Below, in pieces: positions 1 to 6,638 of a DNA stretch of 10,915 nucleotides; the stretch's first letter is position 1; each line of letters starts with the position of its first letter. Below the pieces are notes generated by a model that was given only the letters and a program-made list of their open reading frames with translations, was not told the origin of the DNA and ran no database searches. The stretch comes from Pseudomonadota bacterium (GTDB lineage Bacteria; Pseudomonadota; Gammaproteobacteria; Enterobacterales; Enterobacteriaceae), in contig JAFACP010000213.1 of NCBI GenBank assembly GCA_023425455.1, positions 1-10,915 of the forward strand, read 5' to 3'. The position numbers were made by a program, and so were the translations under genes.

Positions 1-1416
1 GCTGATGGCTACACCGTGTACGGCGGCACGCAGCTGGCGTCGCGGTATACCTCACTGGCGCTCGGGGCCGGTAAAAACCTCGGTGACTGGGGGGCGATTT
101 CGCTCGATATCACCCATGCCCGCAGCCAGCTTGCGGACGACAGCCGTCATGAAGGGCAGTCGCTACGTTTTCTCTATGCCAAATCGCTTAACCGTTTCGG
201 AACCAACTTCCAGCTGCTGGGGTATCGCTATTCGACAAAAGGGTTCTATACCCTCGATGACGTGGCCTGGCGCACCATGGAGGGGTATCAGTACGGTGAA
301 AGCAATAACGACGATGGCGTGCCGGATGTGCGTAGCTATCACAACCTGACGTGGAATAAGAAAGGCCGTTTTCAGCTCAATATTTCCCAGTCGCTGGGCG
401 ATTACGGTTCGCTGTATGTCTCAGGCAGCGAACAGAGCTACTGGGGGACCAGCGAGTCGAATGTCTGGTATCAGCTGGGTTACGCCGGGGGCGTGCAGGG
501 CATCAGTTACTCGGTGTCGTGGTCCTGGAATAAGGCAGTTGGCATTGATTCAACGGATCGGATCGCCTCGGTTAACGTCTCGGTGCCGTTCAGCCTGTTC
601 ACCCGCCACGGATACCGTCGCGATAGTGCGCTGGACAGGGCCTACGCGACCGCCTCCGCCAGCCGTAACAGCGATGGCGAGAGCAGCTGGCAAACCGGGA
701 TCAGCGGCACGCTGCTGGAGGATCGAAACCTCAGCTACAGCGTCACCCAGGGCCGAACCGATAAAAACGGCTCCAGCGGAAGCGCCAGCGCGAACTGGCA
801 GGCGACCTACGGCACACTGGGCGCCGGGTATAACTACGCGCGTAACCGGCACGATCTCAACTGGCAGCTCTCCGGCGGCGTGGTGGCGCATGCCGACGGC
901 GTCACCTTCAGCCAGCCGCTCGGCGACACAAACGTGTTGATCAAAGCGCCGGGGGCCTCGGGCGTCAGCATTGAAAACCAGACCGGGGTGAAGACCGACT
1001 GGCGGGGCTATGCGGTGATGCCGTACGCCACGGTCTATCGCTACAACCGCGTCGCCCTCGACACCAATAGCATGGGTAATAACATCGATATTGAAAATAA
1101 CGTCAGCAGCGTGGTGCCGACCAAAGGGGCGCTGGTGCGTGCCGGTTTCGACACCCGCGTAGGGGTTCGCGCCTTGTTTACCGTCACCCGTGGCAATCAG
1201 CCGGTTCCGTTTGGCGCGGTGGTGCGCGAAACGCAAAGCGGCGTCACCAGTATGGTGGGCGATGACGGACAGATCTACCTGAGCGGTCTGCCGCTGGAGG
1301 GGAACCTGCTGATCCAGTGGGGTAATGGTGCGGGATCACAGTGCCGAACCGCCTACCGTTTGCCAGAAAAGAGCCTGCAACAGGCCATCACGCTGAAGGA
1401 GATCCGCTGTGATTAA
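1..1416 (+). CDS. fimD: Type 1 fimbrial outer-membrane usher, C-terminal part (5' end outside window)
   Basis: This is the last 471 residues of a chaperone-usher pathway usher, a protein usually around 850-870 residues long. The frame is open from base 1, so the gene begins upstream of the window. The usher is the outer-membrane pore through which chaperone-bound pilus subunits are assembled and secreted. The visible part is rich in alternating aromatic, Gly and Ser strands typical of the 24-strand barrel. It ends with the soluble C-terminal domains, which carry the usual Cys pair (residues 448 and 470 of the fragment, the second just before the stop). Identity as FimD rests on the adjacent fimH and fimF genes and on the C-terminal sequence. 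The last 8 bases overlap the start of fimH, indicating one operon and probable translational coupling. The N-terminal and plug domains are not visible. Confidence 0.93.
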   Translation, partial: ADGYTVYGGTQLASRYTSLALGAGKNLGDWGAISLDITHARSQLADDSRHEGQSLRFLYAKSLNRFGTNFQLLGYRYSTKGFYTLDDVAWRTMEGYQYGESNNDDGVPDVRSYHNLTWNKKGRFQLNISQSLGDYGSLYVSGSEQSYWGTSESNVWYQLGYAGGVQGISYSVSWSWNKAVGIDSTDRIASVNVSVPFSLFTRHGYRRDSALDRAYATASASRNSDGESSWQTGISGTLLEDRNLSYSVTQGRTDKNGSSGSASANWQATYGTLGAGYNYARNRHDLNWQLSGGVVAHADGVTFSQPLGDTNVLIKAPGASGVSIENQTGVKTDWRGYAVMPYATVYRYNRVALDTNSMGNNIDIENNVSSVVPTKGALVRAGFDTRVGVRALFTVTRGNQPVPFGAVVRETQSGVTSMVGDDGQIYLSGLPLEGNLLIQWGNGAGSQCRTAYRLPEKSLQQAITLKEIRCD

Positions 1417-2410
1417 ACTTTACGCTCTGACGCTGCTGGCCCTGCTGCCGCTGTCAACGGCGATGGCGACCGTGTGCGTCAATGAAAATGGGGTGCCAAC
1501 CGACGTCCATTACGACCTGACGGACACCTTTAACAGTTCGAATAACCAGGTCGGTCAGGTGGTGACGCTCAGTGAGAAATCGCAGTGGGTGGGGGTCAAT
1601 GCCGTCTGCCCGACAGGCACCTCAGGCAATACCACCAAACGCAGCTATGTCACCGATTTCCCGGTTACCGGCACCATTGATGGTTATCAGTATCTGAAGC
1701 TTAACGACTATCTGGAAGGGGCGATGAAAATTACCGACAGCTTCGCCGGGGTGTTCTACCCGCCGAAAAGCTATATCCAGATGGGCAGCCATCCGAATGT
1801 CTCCAAAAACAAGCCGTTCGGCGTTCAGGACTCCAGCCTGGTGTTTCGCCTCAGAGTGACCCGGCGTTTTATCAATATGGTGGTGATCCCCCGCGAGACG
1901 ATGTTCCGCGTCTACGTGACCACCACCACCGCCGACCCGTTAAGCACTCCGGTGTATACCATCAGCTACAGCGGGACGATTCAGGTTCCGCAGAGCTGTG
2001 AAATCAATGCGGGGAGTATCGTCGAGTTTGATTTTGGCGATATTGGCGCCTCGCTGTTCAGCAAGGCGGGGGCGGGAAACCGGCCGGAAAGCGTCTCGCC
2101 GAAAAGTAAAACGGTGGCGATCAAATGTACCAACGTTGAGGCCAACGCTTATCTGACGATGCGTATTGAGGCGGAAAAGGTCTCCGGCAGCGCGCTGGTT
2201 TCGGATAACCCGGACGTCGGTTTTGTGGTAGCGAACGACGCCGGAAGGCCGCTGACGCCGAATAATCTCGGCAGCCTCATCCCGTTTCGTCTGGATGATA
2301 GCGGTGCCGCACAGGTCGGGATCATGGCCTGGCCGGTCAGTATCACCGGCAATAAGCCGGCGGAAGGGCGGTTTACGTCGCGGGGATATTTACGTGTGGA
2401 TTACCAGTAA
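1409..2410 (+). CDS. fimH: Type 1 fimbrial tip adhesin FimH
   Basis: This gene encodes the two-domain tip adhesin of type 1 pili, which binds mannosylated glycoproteins on host cells. The 333-residue length matches the Salmonella protein. Residues 1-20 form a signal peptide ending in S-T-A-M-A. The N-terminal lectin domain spans about 21-175 with a Cys23-Cys67 pair. The pilin domain spans about 185-333 with Cys197-Cys240, and the C-terminal strand ends in a penultimate Tyr used for chaperone binding and donor-strand exchange. Long stretches, for example the segment around residues 96-140 and the one around 206-225, look nearly identical to Salmonella FimH as I recall it. The start is GTG at 1409, overlapping the usher stop by 8 bases, with AAGGAG about 8 bases upstream inside the usher gene. 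Ligand specificity cannot be read from the sequence. Confidence 0.95.
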   Translation: MIKLYALTLLALLPLSTAMATVCVNENGVPTDVHYDLTDTFNSSNNQVGQVVTLSEKSQWVGVNAVCPTGTSGNTTKRSYVTDFPVTGTIDGYQYLKLNDYLEGAMKITDSFAGVFYPPKSYIQMGSHPNVSKNKPFGVQDSSLVFRLRVTRRFINMVVIPRETMFRVYVTTTTADPLSTPVYTISYSGTIQVPQSCEINAGSIVEFDFGDIGASLFSKAGAGNRPESVSPKSKTVAIKCTNVEANAYLTMRIEAEKVSGSALVSDNPDVGFVVANDAGRPLTPNNLGSLIPFRLDDSGAAQVGIMAWPVSITGNKPAEGRFTSRGYLRVDYQ

Positions 2411-2419
2411 GGAGCCAGG

Positions 2420-2941
2420 ATGCGCAGCCTGCTTTTTGTGACCGGGTTTCTCGCCATCTTATGGCCGCCCGTGGCATTTTCAGACACGCCTCTGGGCGAA
2501 ATTAACATTCAGCTGTATGGCAACATCGTGGATTTCACCTGTGTGGCGGAGGGCAGCGACAGCGATAAAACCGTCTCTCTCGGGAGCTGGCCGACAAAAC
2601 AGCTGCGTACTGCCGGAAGCCGGACCTCCGCGGTCCCCTTTACCCTGAAGCTGACCGGCTGCCCGCCGGGCGCTGCGTCGATTACCTTTTCGGGAAAGGC
2701 TGACGCCAGCGACAGCACGCTGCTGGCGCTGAATGACGCCAGCGGAGCACGCCATGTGGCGGTTGAGATCCGCGACAGGGATCGCGCGCGTCTGGCCTTA
2801 CAGCAGGCCAGTCAGACGGTGCCGGTAGACGATCAGGGAAATGCAGAATTATCGTTTTATGCCAATTATATTGCTACCGCAGATAATCCTCAGCCTGGTC
2901 AGGCGGATGCGGATGCGACCTTTATGATTAATTATAATTAG
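2420..2941 (+). CDS. fimF: Type 1 fimbrial minor subunit FimF
   Basis: This gene encodes a 173-residue minor pilin, the adaptor that links the adhesin to the pilus rod. A signal peptide covers roughly residues 1-21. It is followed by a donor strand with alternating hydrophobic residues (about 24-38), a Cys41-Cys81 disulfide pair and a C-terminal strand ending with Tyr as the penultimate residue. These are the marks of a chaperone-usher subunit. Similarity to Salmonella FimF, as recalled, is clear across the whole length. The ATG has a strong ribosome site (AAGGAG at 2408-2413, 6 bases upstream) that overlaps the fimH stop codon. It is the last gene of the fimbrial structural operon, and a hairpin follows 8 bases after its stop. 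Confidence 0.93.
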   Translation: MRSLLFVTGFLAILWPPVAFSDTPLGEINIQLYGNIVDFTCVAEGSDSDKTVSLGSWPTKQLRTAGSRTSAVPFTLKLTGCPPGAASITFSGKADASDSTLLALNDASGARHVAVEIRDRDRARLALQQASQTVPVDDQGNAELSFYANYIATADNPQPGQADADATFMINYN

Positions 2942-2949
2942 CCACTTCA

Positions 2950-2986
2950 GCACTCCCTGTGCAGGCAACAGCGTGGCAGGGAGTGC
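2950..2986. terminator. Hairpin between convergent fimF and fimZ
   Basis: A perfect 10-base stem (2950-2959 pairing with 2977-2986, arm GCACTCCCTG) with a 17-base loop fills the short gap between the convergent ends of fimF and fimZ. Its position suits a shared, two-way terminator. No clear T-run follows on either strand, so it may act mainly as a 3'-end stabilising structure or need Rho. Confidence concerns the terminator role; the inverted repeat itself is certain. Confidence 0.5.
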
Positions 2987-2993
2987 GTTATGA

Positions 2994-3626
2994 TTAAAGC
3001 AGTTCGTGGGCTTTTGCGTAGTCAATGAGTTCGACAATACTTTGTACGCCCAGCTTCGAATAAATATTAGATTTATGCGCGCTTATTGTTTTGTTACTTA
3101 ACAGCAATTGTTCGGCAATCTCCTTATTAGATAAGCCATTGGCTAAATAACGTAGCACCGTCACTTCGCGATTAGATAATGGCATATCTTTTTCCACACC
3201 GTTGCGTGTCCCCATATGATTTATAAAATTCAGGGTTTCCGTAGGAAAAAATGAATATCCTGTCAGCAGCATTTCTACGGCGTTGTAGATCTCGCCCAAA
3301 TCTTTTCGCTTACTGACAAAGCCGTTCGCGCCGGCACGGATCGCGCGGCCAGCGTAAAAAGCTTCCGATTTTGATGACAGGAAAAGAACCTTGATGTTTT
3401 TATTTAAGTTTCTGATTCTCTTGAGTAATGAGAATCCGTCCGTGCCGGTGAGTTCGATGTCGAGGATCACCAGATCGATCGCATGATTACGGATGCAGTC
3501 GAGAACCTCATGGCTATCACCTGACTTGAGTTTGACGACGATGTTTTTATTTTTCTGTAGCAGGACTTCTATCGACATTCTGACGATAGGATGTTCGTCC
3601 ATAATGATAACGGATGCCGGTTTCAT
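2994..3626 (-). CDS. fimZ: Fimbrial response regulator FimZ (NarL/LuxR family)
   Basis: This gene encodes a 210-residue two-domain response regulator. The receiver domain (about 5-120) has the acidic pair Asp10/Glu11, the phospho-acceptor Asp56, Ser84/Ser85 at the switch Thr/Ser position and Lys106. A LuxR-type helix-turn-helix follows at about 148-208 (motif L-S-N-R-E-V then G-L-S-N-K-E-I-A). It is a close match, from memory, to FimZ of E. coli and Salmonella. In Salmonella, FimZ activates the fimA promoter together with FimY. The start is ATG with GAGG about 8 bases upstream. The gene runs opposite to the structural operon and is preceded by a long non-coding leader region holding an inverted repeat (3661-3677) and a thrice-repeated 9-mer. 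The coding region is visibly more A+T-rich than fimD, as is common for fim regulators. Confidence 0.94.
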   Translation of the reverse strand: MKPASVIIMDEHPIVRMSIEVLLQKNKNIVVKLKSGDSHEVLDCIRNHAIDLVILDIELTGTDGFSLLKRIRNLNKNIKVLFLSSKSEAFYAGRAIRAGANGFVSKRKDLGEIYNAVEMLLTGYSFFPTETLNFINHMGTRNGVEKDMPLSNREVTVLRYLANGLSNKEIAEQLLLSNKTISAHKSNIYSKLGVQSIVELIDYAKAHELL

Positions 3627-3660
3627 TTTTTATGCCTCAGATTGTTAAAAGCGTTATGCT

Positions 3661-3677
3661 GAGTTTTGTTAAAACTC
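3661..3677. repeat. Perfect inverted repeat upstream of fimZ
   Basis: The sequence GAGTTTT-GTT-AAAACTC is a perfect 7-base inverted repeat around a 3-base centre, starting 34 bases upstream of the fimZ ATG. Placed in the fimZ leader or promoter region, it could be an operator for a dimeric regulator or a small mRNA hairpin. On the fimZ-transcribed strand it is not followed by a T-run, so a terminator is unlikely. Function is inferred from position only. Confidence 0.45.
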
Positions 3678-3678
3678 T

Positions 3679-3877
3679 CGAAAAGCCGGAAGGATAATTG
3701 TGCAGATCCTTATACGGTAGTATTTCCCTGGAAAGCGCGAAAGCATCCTTGTTTGCGTAGTGTTGAAATCAGTGTCTCAGCACAATTTTTGTGTTTTGCC
3801 TGAGATGACGAAAAGCCTTTTCTTATTCACGATTGAAGCTCGTCTTATTATACCGCTTAAGTTTTCTCCGAAAAGCC
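3679..3877 (+). repeat. Three direct copies of CGAAAAGCC upstream of fimZ
   Basis: The 9-mer CGAAAAGCC occurs at 3679-3687, 3809-3817 and 3869-3877, all in the same orientation, inside the non-coding region upstream of fimZ. The starts are 130 and 60 bases apart. Two copies have a short mirrored arm beside them (TTTTC next to GAAAA), so each may form part of a small dyad. Three exact copies of one 9-mer in 200 bases is unlikely by chance. A binding site for a fim regulator is one explanation, but no known consensus was matched. Confidence 0.4.
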
Positions 3878-4440
3878 CGTAAATTATTCCTGACTTATTG
3901 CTATATATTATCTTCTGGATTTGAATAGCTATTTTTATTAAAAATGGTGGAAATATCTTATCATTTCATTTAATGCATACTTTCCTCTTTATGTAATAAC
4001 AAAAAATAAACGATCTCACTATATGTTGAACGATTGTTAATGGAGAAGGCGAAGCATCGGGGGGGGTGCCGGGCGGTAGTCGCGTGCTAAAACATGTCTG
4101 TAACAGGCACGTTACCTTCACCTGAAAGCCTCTCACCCACCGCGAAAAAACCTTCTGTCCCAACAGCAGGATATGCTGAAAACTCACCAGCTGACTTAAC
4201 CTCCCCTTCGCTAAGTTGTTTGTTTTTACATCATTCTCATTCTGTTAACACGGGTGAACGGCCCTTAACGTCTGGAGCAAAGGTCTGCTGTTTCATGCTT
4301 TCGCAGTATTTAACGTGGTTTAACCGGCTGAATTAGGAATAGTTGTAATTTTGACTTAATAGTTAAAAATAAACATAAAATTAACATTGTGGGTAAGTAA
4401 ATTCTTAAGTGTTATTAGGAATTAATGGCTTAGACGCAGA

Positions 4441-5151
4441 TTAACGTGGCGAATCGGAGAGGTTATTCAGAAGATGCAGCAGGTCGTGGCGGTGATCCAG
4501 CCCAAGTCTGCTCAGAATGGTGCGAAGACGATAGACAATGCGGCTGTAAGGGCTGTTGTGCAGTAGCGCTATCTGGCGTAATGAGAGGCCACGCGACAGC
4601 TCCTGTAAAACCAGCCACTCCGTTCGCGAGAACCACGCTTTACGTAAGCCCGGCGGGTGAGACGTTTCCAGCAACAGCTGATGCAGGGCGCGGGTCGTGA
4701 GCTGGCGTTCCAGCACCTGAAACGGCCCTGCGGCTTTGCAAAACAGGCGGGTGTCGTAATCATCGGCGCGGATCAACAGATGAGGTGTATAAAAAGGTGG
4801 GTACAGGCTGTATCTTCTGAGTGGCTCCAGCATCTCAAGAAGCGTTGTCGTCCGGCTGTCAATATCCACCACCAGCCGGGCCGAGGGCCAGTGATGCAGC
4901 GCGCTAAATGCCGCTTCCAGCGTCAGGTAGTCGCAGCAGTTGCTCAGCGGGGAGTGTCCGTGCAGAAAGCCGGCACGCAGAAAGTTATCCTGCGTCACCA
5001 GGATAATAAAAGGGGCATCCGTTTTACGCGTCTGATGAATGGCCTGGCTCAAAAATTCGAGGCGATCGAAAAAAGGAAGAGGGGAGGGCGAAAGCGTAAA
5101 TCCCGGTGAATCACTGCCTGCGCGACGCCGCCTGTTACGGCGTACCATCAT
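4441..5151 (-). CDS. fimY: Fimbrial regulator FimY (LuxR-like HTH)
   Basis: This 236-residue protein occupies the place of FimY in the Salmonella-type fim cluster, and the length agrees (about 240). A basic N-terminus (residues 3-10, mostly Arg) leads into an alpha/beta region (about 45-160). That region has hydrophobic strands such as the one ending in V-V-D-I-D near 94-98, resembling a receiver fold without the full phospho-acceptor set. A LuxR-type helix-turn-helix lies at about 173-232 (F-S-R-T-E-W, then G-L-S-L-R-Q-I-A). FimY works with FimZ to activate fimA in Salmonella. Two ATG codons are adjacent; the first is preferred because an AGGGAGGG ribosome site lies about 12 bases upstream. 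It starts 30 bases after the EAL-protein stop, so the two genes are probably co-transcribed. Identification rests on synteny, length and HTH rather than on recalled sequence identity. Confidence 0.8.
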   Translation of the reverse strand: MMVRRNRRRRAGSDSPGFTLSPSPLPFFDRLEFLSQAIHQTRKTDAPFIILVTQDNFLRAGFLHGHSPLSNCCDYLTLEAAFSALHHWPSARLVVDIDSRTTTLLEMLEPLRRYSLYPPFYTPHLLIRADDYDTRLFCKAAGPFQVLERQLTTRALHQLLLETSHPPGLRKAWFSRTEWLVLQELSRGLSLRQIALLHNSPYSRIVYRLRTILSRLGLDHRHDLLHLLNNLSDSPR

Positions 5152-5181
5152 TCGCTTCGTTTCCCTCCCTGTAATGACCGG

Positions 5182-5889
5182 TTAATCCTCCGGCCATCGC
5201 CAGGAGGGCCAGTAATATCCCTGACCGTATCCTGCTCCCGCCTGCAGTGCGCATGCATAATCCCTGTCTGTTTCGATACCTTCGATAAGCACATGTGCGG
5301 CGAGTTGTGAACACTGCGCGACATGCTGTGCCAGCGCAGGTGAGGTGCGTAAACGCCAGAACGCCCTCTTGTCTATTTTGATGCCGCTGAGCGGCAGCCG
5401 ACAGGATAAAAATGGTTGTACTAACGCTTCATCAACATCATCCAGCCAGAGACGATGGCCCGCCATTTTCAGCCGCTGTAACCGCGCGATTGCCCGGGCC
5501 TGCCGGGCGGGGGGCAGTGTCAGAAAATGCGCGGGATCGACAATTTCGATATTCAGCGGCGGGGTCTTCATCTGCAGCAGTTGCTGGACATGCTTCGGCG
5601 CGGTAAAAACCGTTATTGGCAGATTGATAAACAGGTTACTACAGGGCTGGATGGCGTTAAGCGTGGCAAGTTGTGCGGCGAGCAGCGTCAGCGCCTGTTC
5701 TGCGGGCAGATCGCGAAAAAAACACTCGCTTTGCCGCTCTGCCGACAGCACGCTGAGCAGCTCAGCGCCGGCGGTCTGCAGGCTGGAGAGCGCGACGATG
5801 GGTTCGAGTTTGATGCCGGTGATATCGCGTGAGAACTGCTGCAGTTTGCGGGTCATGCCGCGTAATGGTGTGGATTGTTGCGTGTTCAC
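5182..5889 (-). CDS. Divergent EAL-domain protein of the fim regulatory cluster
   Basis: This 235-residue protein consists almost entirely of an EAL domain, the cyclic-di-GMP phosphodiesterase fold. Counterparts of signature positions can be followed: E-P-I-V at 29-32, the EAL motif as E43-L-L, N89 in I-N-L, E115, the D150-D151 pair, K171/K174, E203 and E206 in L-I-E-G-I-E, and Q-G-Y at 223-225. The EAL tripeptide is altered to ELL and the D-D-F-G loop to D-D-V-D, so activity may be weak or lost. Salmonella carries a short EAL protein (STM0551) at the same place that is reported to influence type 1 fimbriae; this version is about twice as long. The start is GTG at 5889, with AGGA about 7 bases upstream. 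The next Met (codon 12) has no ribosome site. No signal peptide or membrane segment is seen. It lies upstream of fimY in a probable two-gene operon. Confidence 0.85.
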   Translation of the reverse strand: MNTQQSTPLRGMTRKLQQFSRDITGIKLEPIVALSSLQTAGAELLSVLSAERQSECFFRDLPAEQALTLLAAQLATLNAIQPCSNLFINLPITVFTAPKHVQQLLQMKTPPLNIEIVDPAHFLTLPPARQARAIARLQRLKMAGHRLWLDDVDEALVQPFLSCRLPLSGIKIDKRAFWRLRTSPALAQHVAQCSQLAAHVLIEGIETDRDYACALQAGAGYGQGYYWPSWRWPED

Positions 5890-6009
5890 TCCGTTGTCCT
5901 GTTGTCTGCCAGCCTCCGGGCGGCCGGTTATCGACAGTGTGACGGGGGGATGAGGGGGAAAACAGCAGGCGTTACTTAAATGCAGCTAAGCCTTTTCGCA
6001 GCGCAAAAA

Positions 6010-6035
6010 TGGGCAAGAGCGCAGGTAAATGCCCA
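6010..6035 (-). other. Terminator- or attenuator-like hairpin upstream of the EAL gene
   Basis: On the minus strand the arm TGGGCA, a 14-base loop, then TGCCCA is followed directly by TTTTT, the form of a weak intrinsic terminator. It lies about 120 bases upstream of the EAL-gene start and would be transcribed only if that operon starts further right. It could therefore be a leader attenuator, or it could block transcription entering from the argU side. The stem is only 6 bases, so chance is possible. The rest of 5890-6104 holds no gene. Confidence 0.25.
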
Positions 6036-6104
6036 AAAAACAGACGTATTTACAATCAGCTAGCCAAACAATGAGGGGAAGAGAGGGAATCAGGGCAAAA
6101 GGCA

Positions 6105-6132
6105 TTGACTCACCACGCATTGACCGTATAAT
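6105..6132 (+). promoter_or_regulatory. Sigma-70 promoter of argU
   Basis: A -35 box TTGACT (6105-6110) and a perfect -10 box TATAAT (6127-6132) are separated by 16 bases. Transcription would begin near 6139-6140, about 30 bases before the tRNA. This is the typical strong arrangement of stable-RNA genes. Confidence 0.85.
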
Positions 6133-6171
6133 TCCACGCGTTTCACCACCGCGAAGTTCCCGCTTCTCCGT

Positions 6172-6248
6172 GCGCCCTTAGCTCAGCTGGATAGAGCAAC
6201 GGCCTTCTAAGCCGTAGGTCACAGGTTCGAATCCTGTAGGGCGTGCCA
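6172..6248 (+). tRNA. argU: tRNA-Arg (anticodon UCU)
   Basis: This 77-base tRNA has an encoded CCA end. The acceptor arm GCGCCCT pairs with AGGGCGT, leaving a discriminator G before CCA; the first base pair is G-T. The anticodon stem ACGGC/GCCGT encloses the loop C-T-T-C-T-A-A, giving anticodon TCT at 6206-6208, which reads the rare arginine codons AGA and AGG. The T-arm has GGTTCGAATCC. It differs at a few stem positions from E. coli argU as recalled. In E. coli, argU lies beside the fim-related regulator genes and is the attachment site of prophage DLP12, so the accessory DNA to its right fits an island boundary. No second copy of its 3' end was noticed in the window. Confidence 0.97.
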
Positions 6249-6263
6249 TTATCTTTCAGACGC

Positions 6264-6398
6264 TTACGCCAGTTTCAAACCAGCCTGATTTTCTCCTTGT
6301 GTCGTATTTGTGTCATGGTTGCCAAAAATGGCCGCTATTCTGGCGCCCACCCGAAGATGACTGCGTGTCCGGCAGAGACATTCAAACCCTTTCGTCAT
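6264..6398 (-). CDS. Possible small protein next to argU, 44 residues
   Basis: An ATG-to-TAA frame of 44 residues runs towards argU and stops 16 bases from the tRNA end. The protein starts M-T-K-G-F-E-C-L-C-R and ends A-G-L-K-L-A, with two Cys near the start and an N-H-D-T-N-T-T segment in the middle. I have the impression of having seen similar short frames beside tRNA genes in enterobacteria, but cannot verify it. No good ribosome site precedes the ATG, so it may be the preserved tail of an older integrase or a chance frame. No tyrosine-recombinase catalytic motif is visible. Confidence 0.3.
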   Translation of the reverse strand: MTKGFECLCRTRSHLRVGARIAAIFGNHDTNTTQGENQAGLKLA

Positions 6399-6422
6399 AC
6401 GTAATCTGAGGATTGTGAGTTA

Positions 6423-6451
6423 TTGATCTTCACCCACCATGTTTTTATATA
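6423..6451 (+). promoter_or_regulatory. Candidate promoter of the CDI locus
   Basis: TTGATC (6423-6428) and TATATA (6446-6451) are spaced by 17 bases in the A+T-rich segment upstream of the cdiB-cdiA frame, leaving a leader of about 180 bases. Both boxes are imperfect and other A+T-rich choices exist nearby, so this is a suggestion only. Confidence 0.3.
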
Positions 6452-6638
6452 TTCATATTTATCTATCAGATAATTCCTCTTTTTTATCACAAATTGCTGC
6501 GATAAATCTGAAAATTACGCTCTTTCACGCCTTTGCCCTTTGAATGTTTTCTGCTCTGTGTGTAATGTGTCCAGAAATGTAAAGTAATGTCATTAATTGA
6601 ACAGTTAACGTACATCATAAAGCGATACAGGATCAGGG

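Larger units (their letters stand above)
3627..4440. other. A+T-rich non-coding region between fimZ and fimY
   Basis: These 814 bases hold no convincing gene. Two open frames of 73-80 codons exist (3966-4187 minus, 4094-4336 plus), but they overlap each other, lack good ribosome sites and have no recognisable protein features. The stretch is A+T-rich, especially 3890-4020 and 4320-4430. It should contain the fimZ promoter and its control sites and the 3' end of the fimY transcript. It also holds an 8-G run (4059-4066), a 17-base inverted repeat and three copies of CGAAAAGCC. I found no sigma-70 promoter good enough to call. Confidence 0.6.
6249..6638. other. Spacer between argU and the CDI locus
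   Basis: These 390 bases separate argU from the CDI gene. The first 150 bases hold a possible 44-codon minus-strand frame (6264-6398). From about 6410 the DNA becomes A+T-rich, as expected for a promoter region and for transferred DNA. No integrase gene and no repeated tRNA end is visible. Confidence 0.55.

Noticed and set aside
550..1236. Long minus-strand open frame inside fimD
   Set aside because: It is antisense to a well-supported usher gene and comes from its G+C-rich codon pattern. The protein has no recognisable features.
3966..4187. 73-codon minus-strand frame in the same interval
   Set aside because: It overlaps the plus-strand frame, has no clear ribosome site and has no recognisable features.
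4094..4336. 80-codon plus-strand frame in the fimZ-fimY interval
   Set aside because: It has no ribosome site and a low-complexity Ser/Pro/Thr composition, overlaps another weak frame and has no recognisable motif.
3627..4440. Invertible promoter switch as in E. coli fimS
   Set aside because: No pair of matching inverted repeats flanking a promoter and no FimB/FimE recombinase gene is seen. The cluster is of the FimZ/FimY-regulated type.
4657..5109. 150-codon plus-strand frame opposite fimY
   Set aside because: It is antisense to fimY, which has a ribosome site, an HTH and conserved gene order.
5345..5953. 202-codon plus-strand frame opposite the EAL gene
   Set aside because: It is antisense to the EAL-domain gene, whose motifs are clear. 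The Ser/Arg/Cys-rich composition is typical of a shadow frame.
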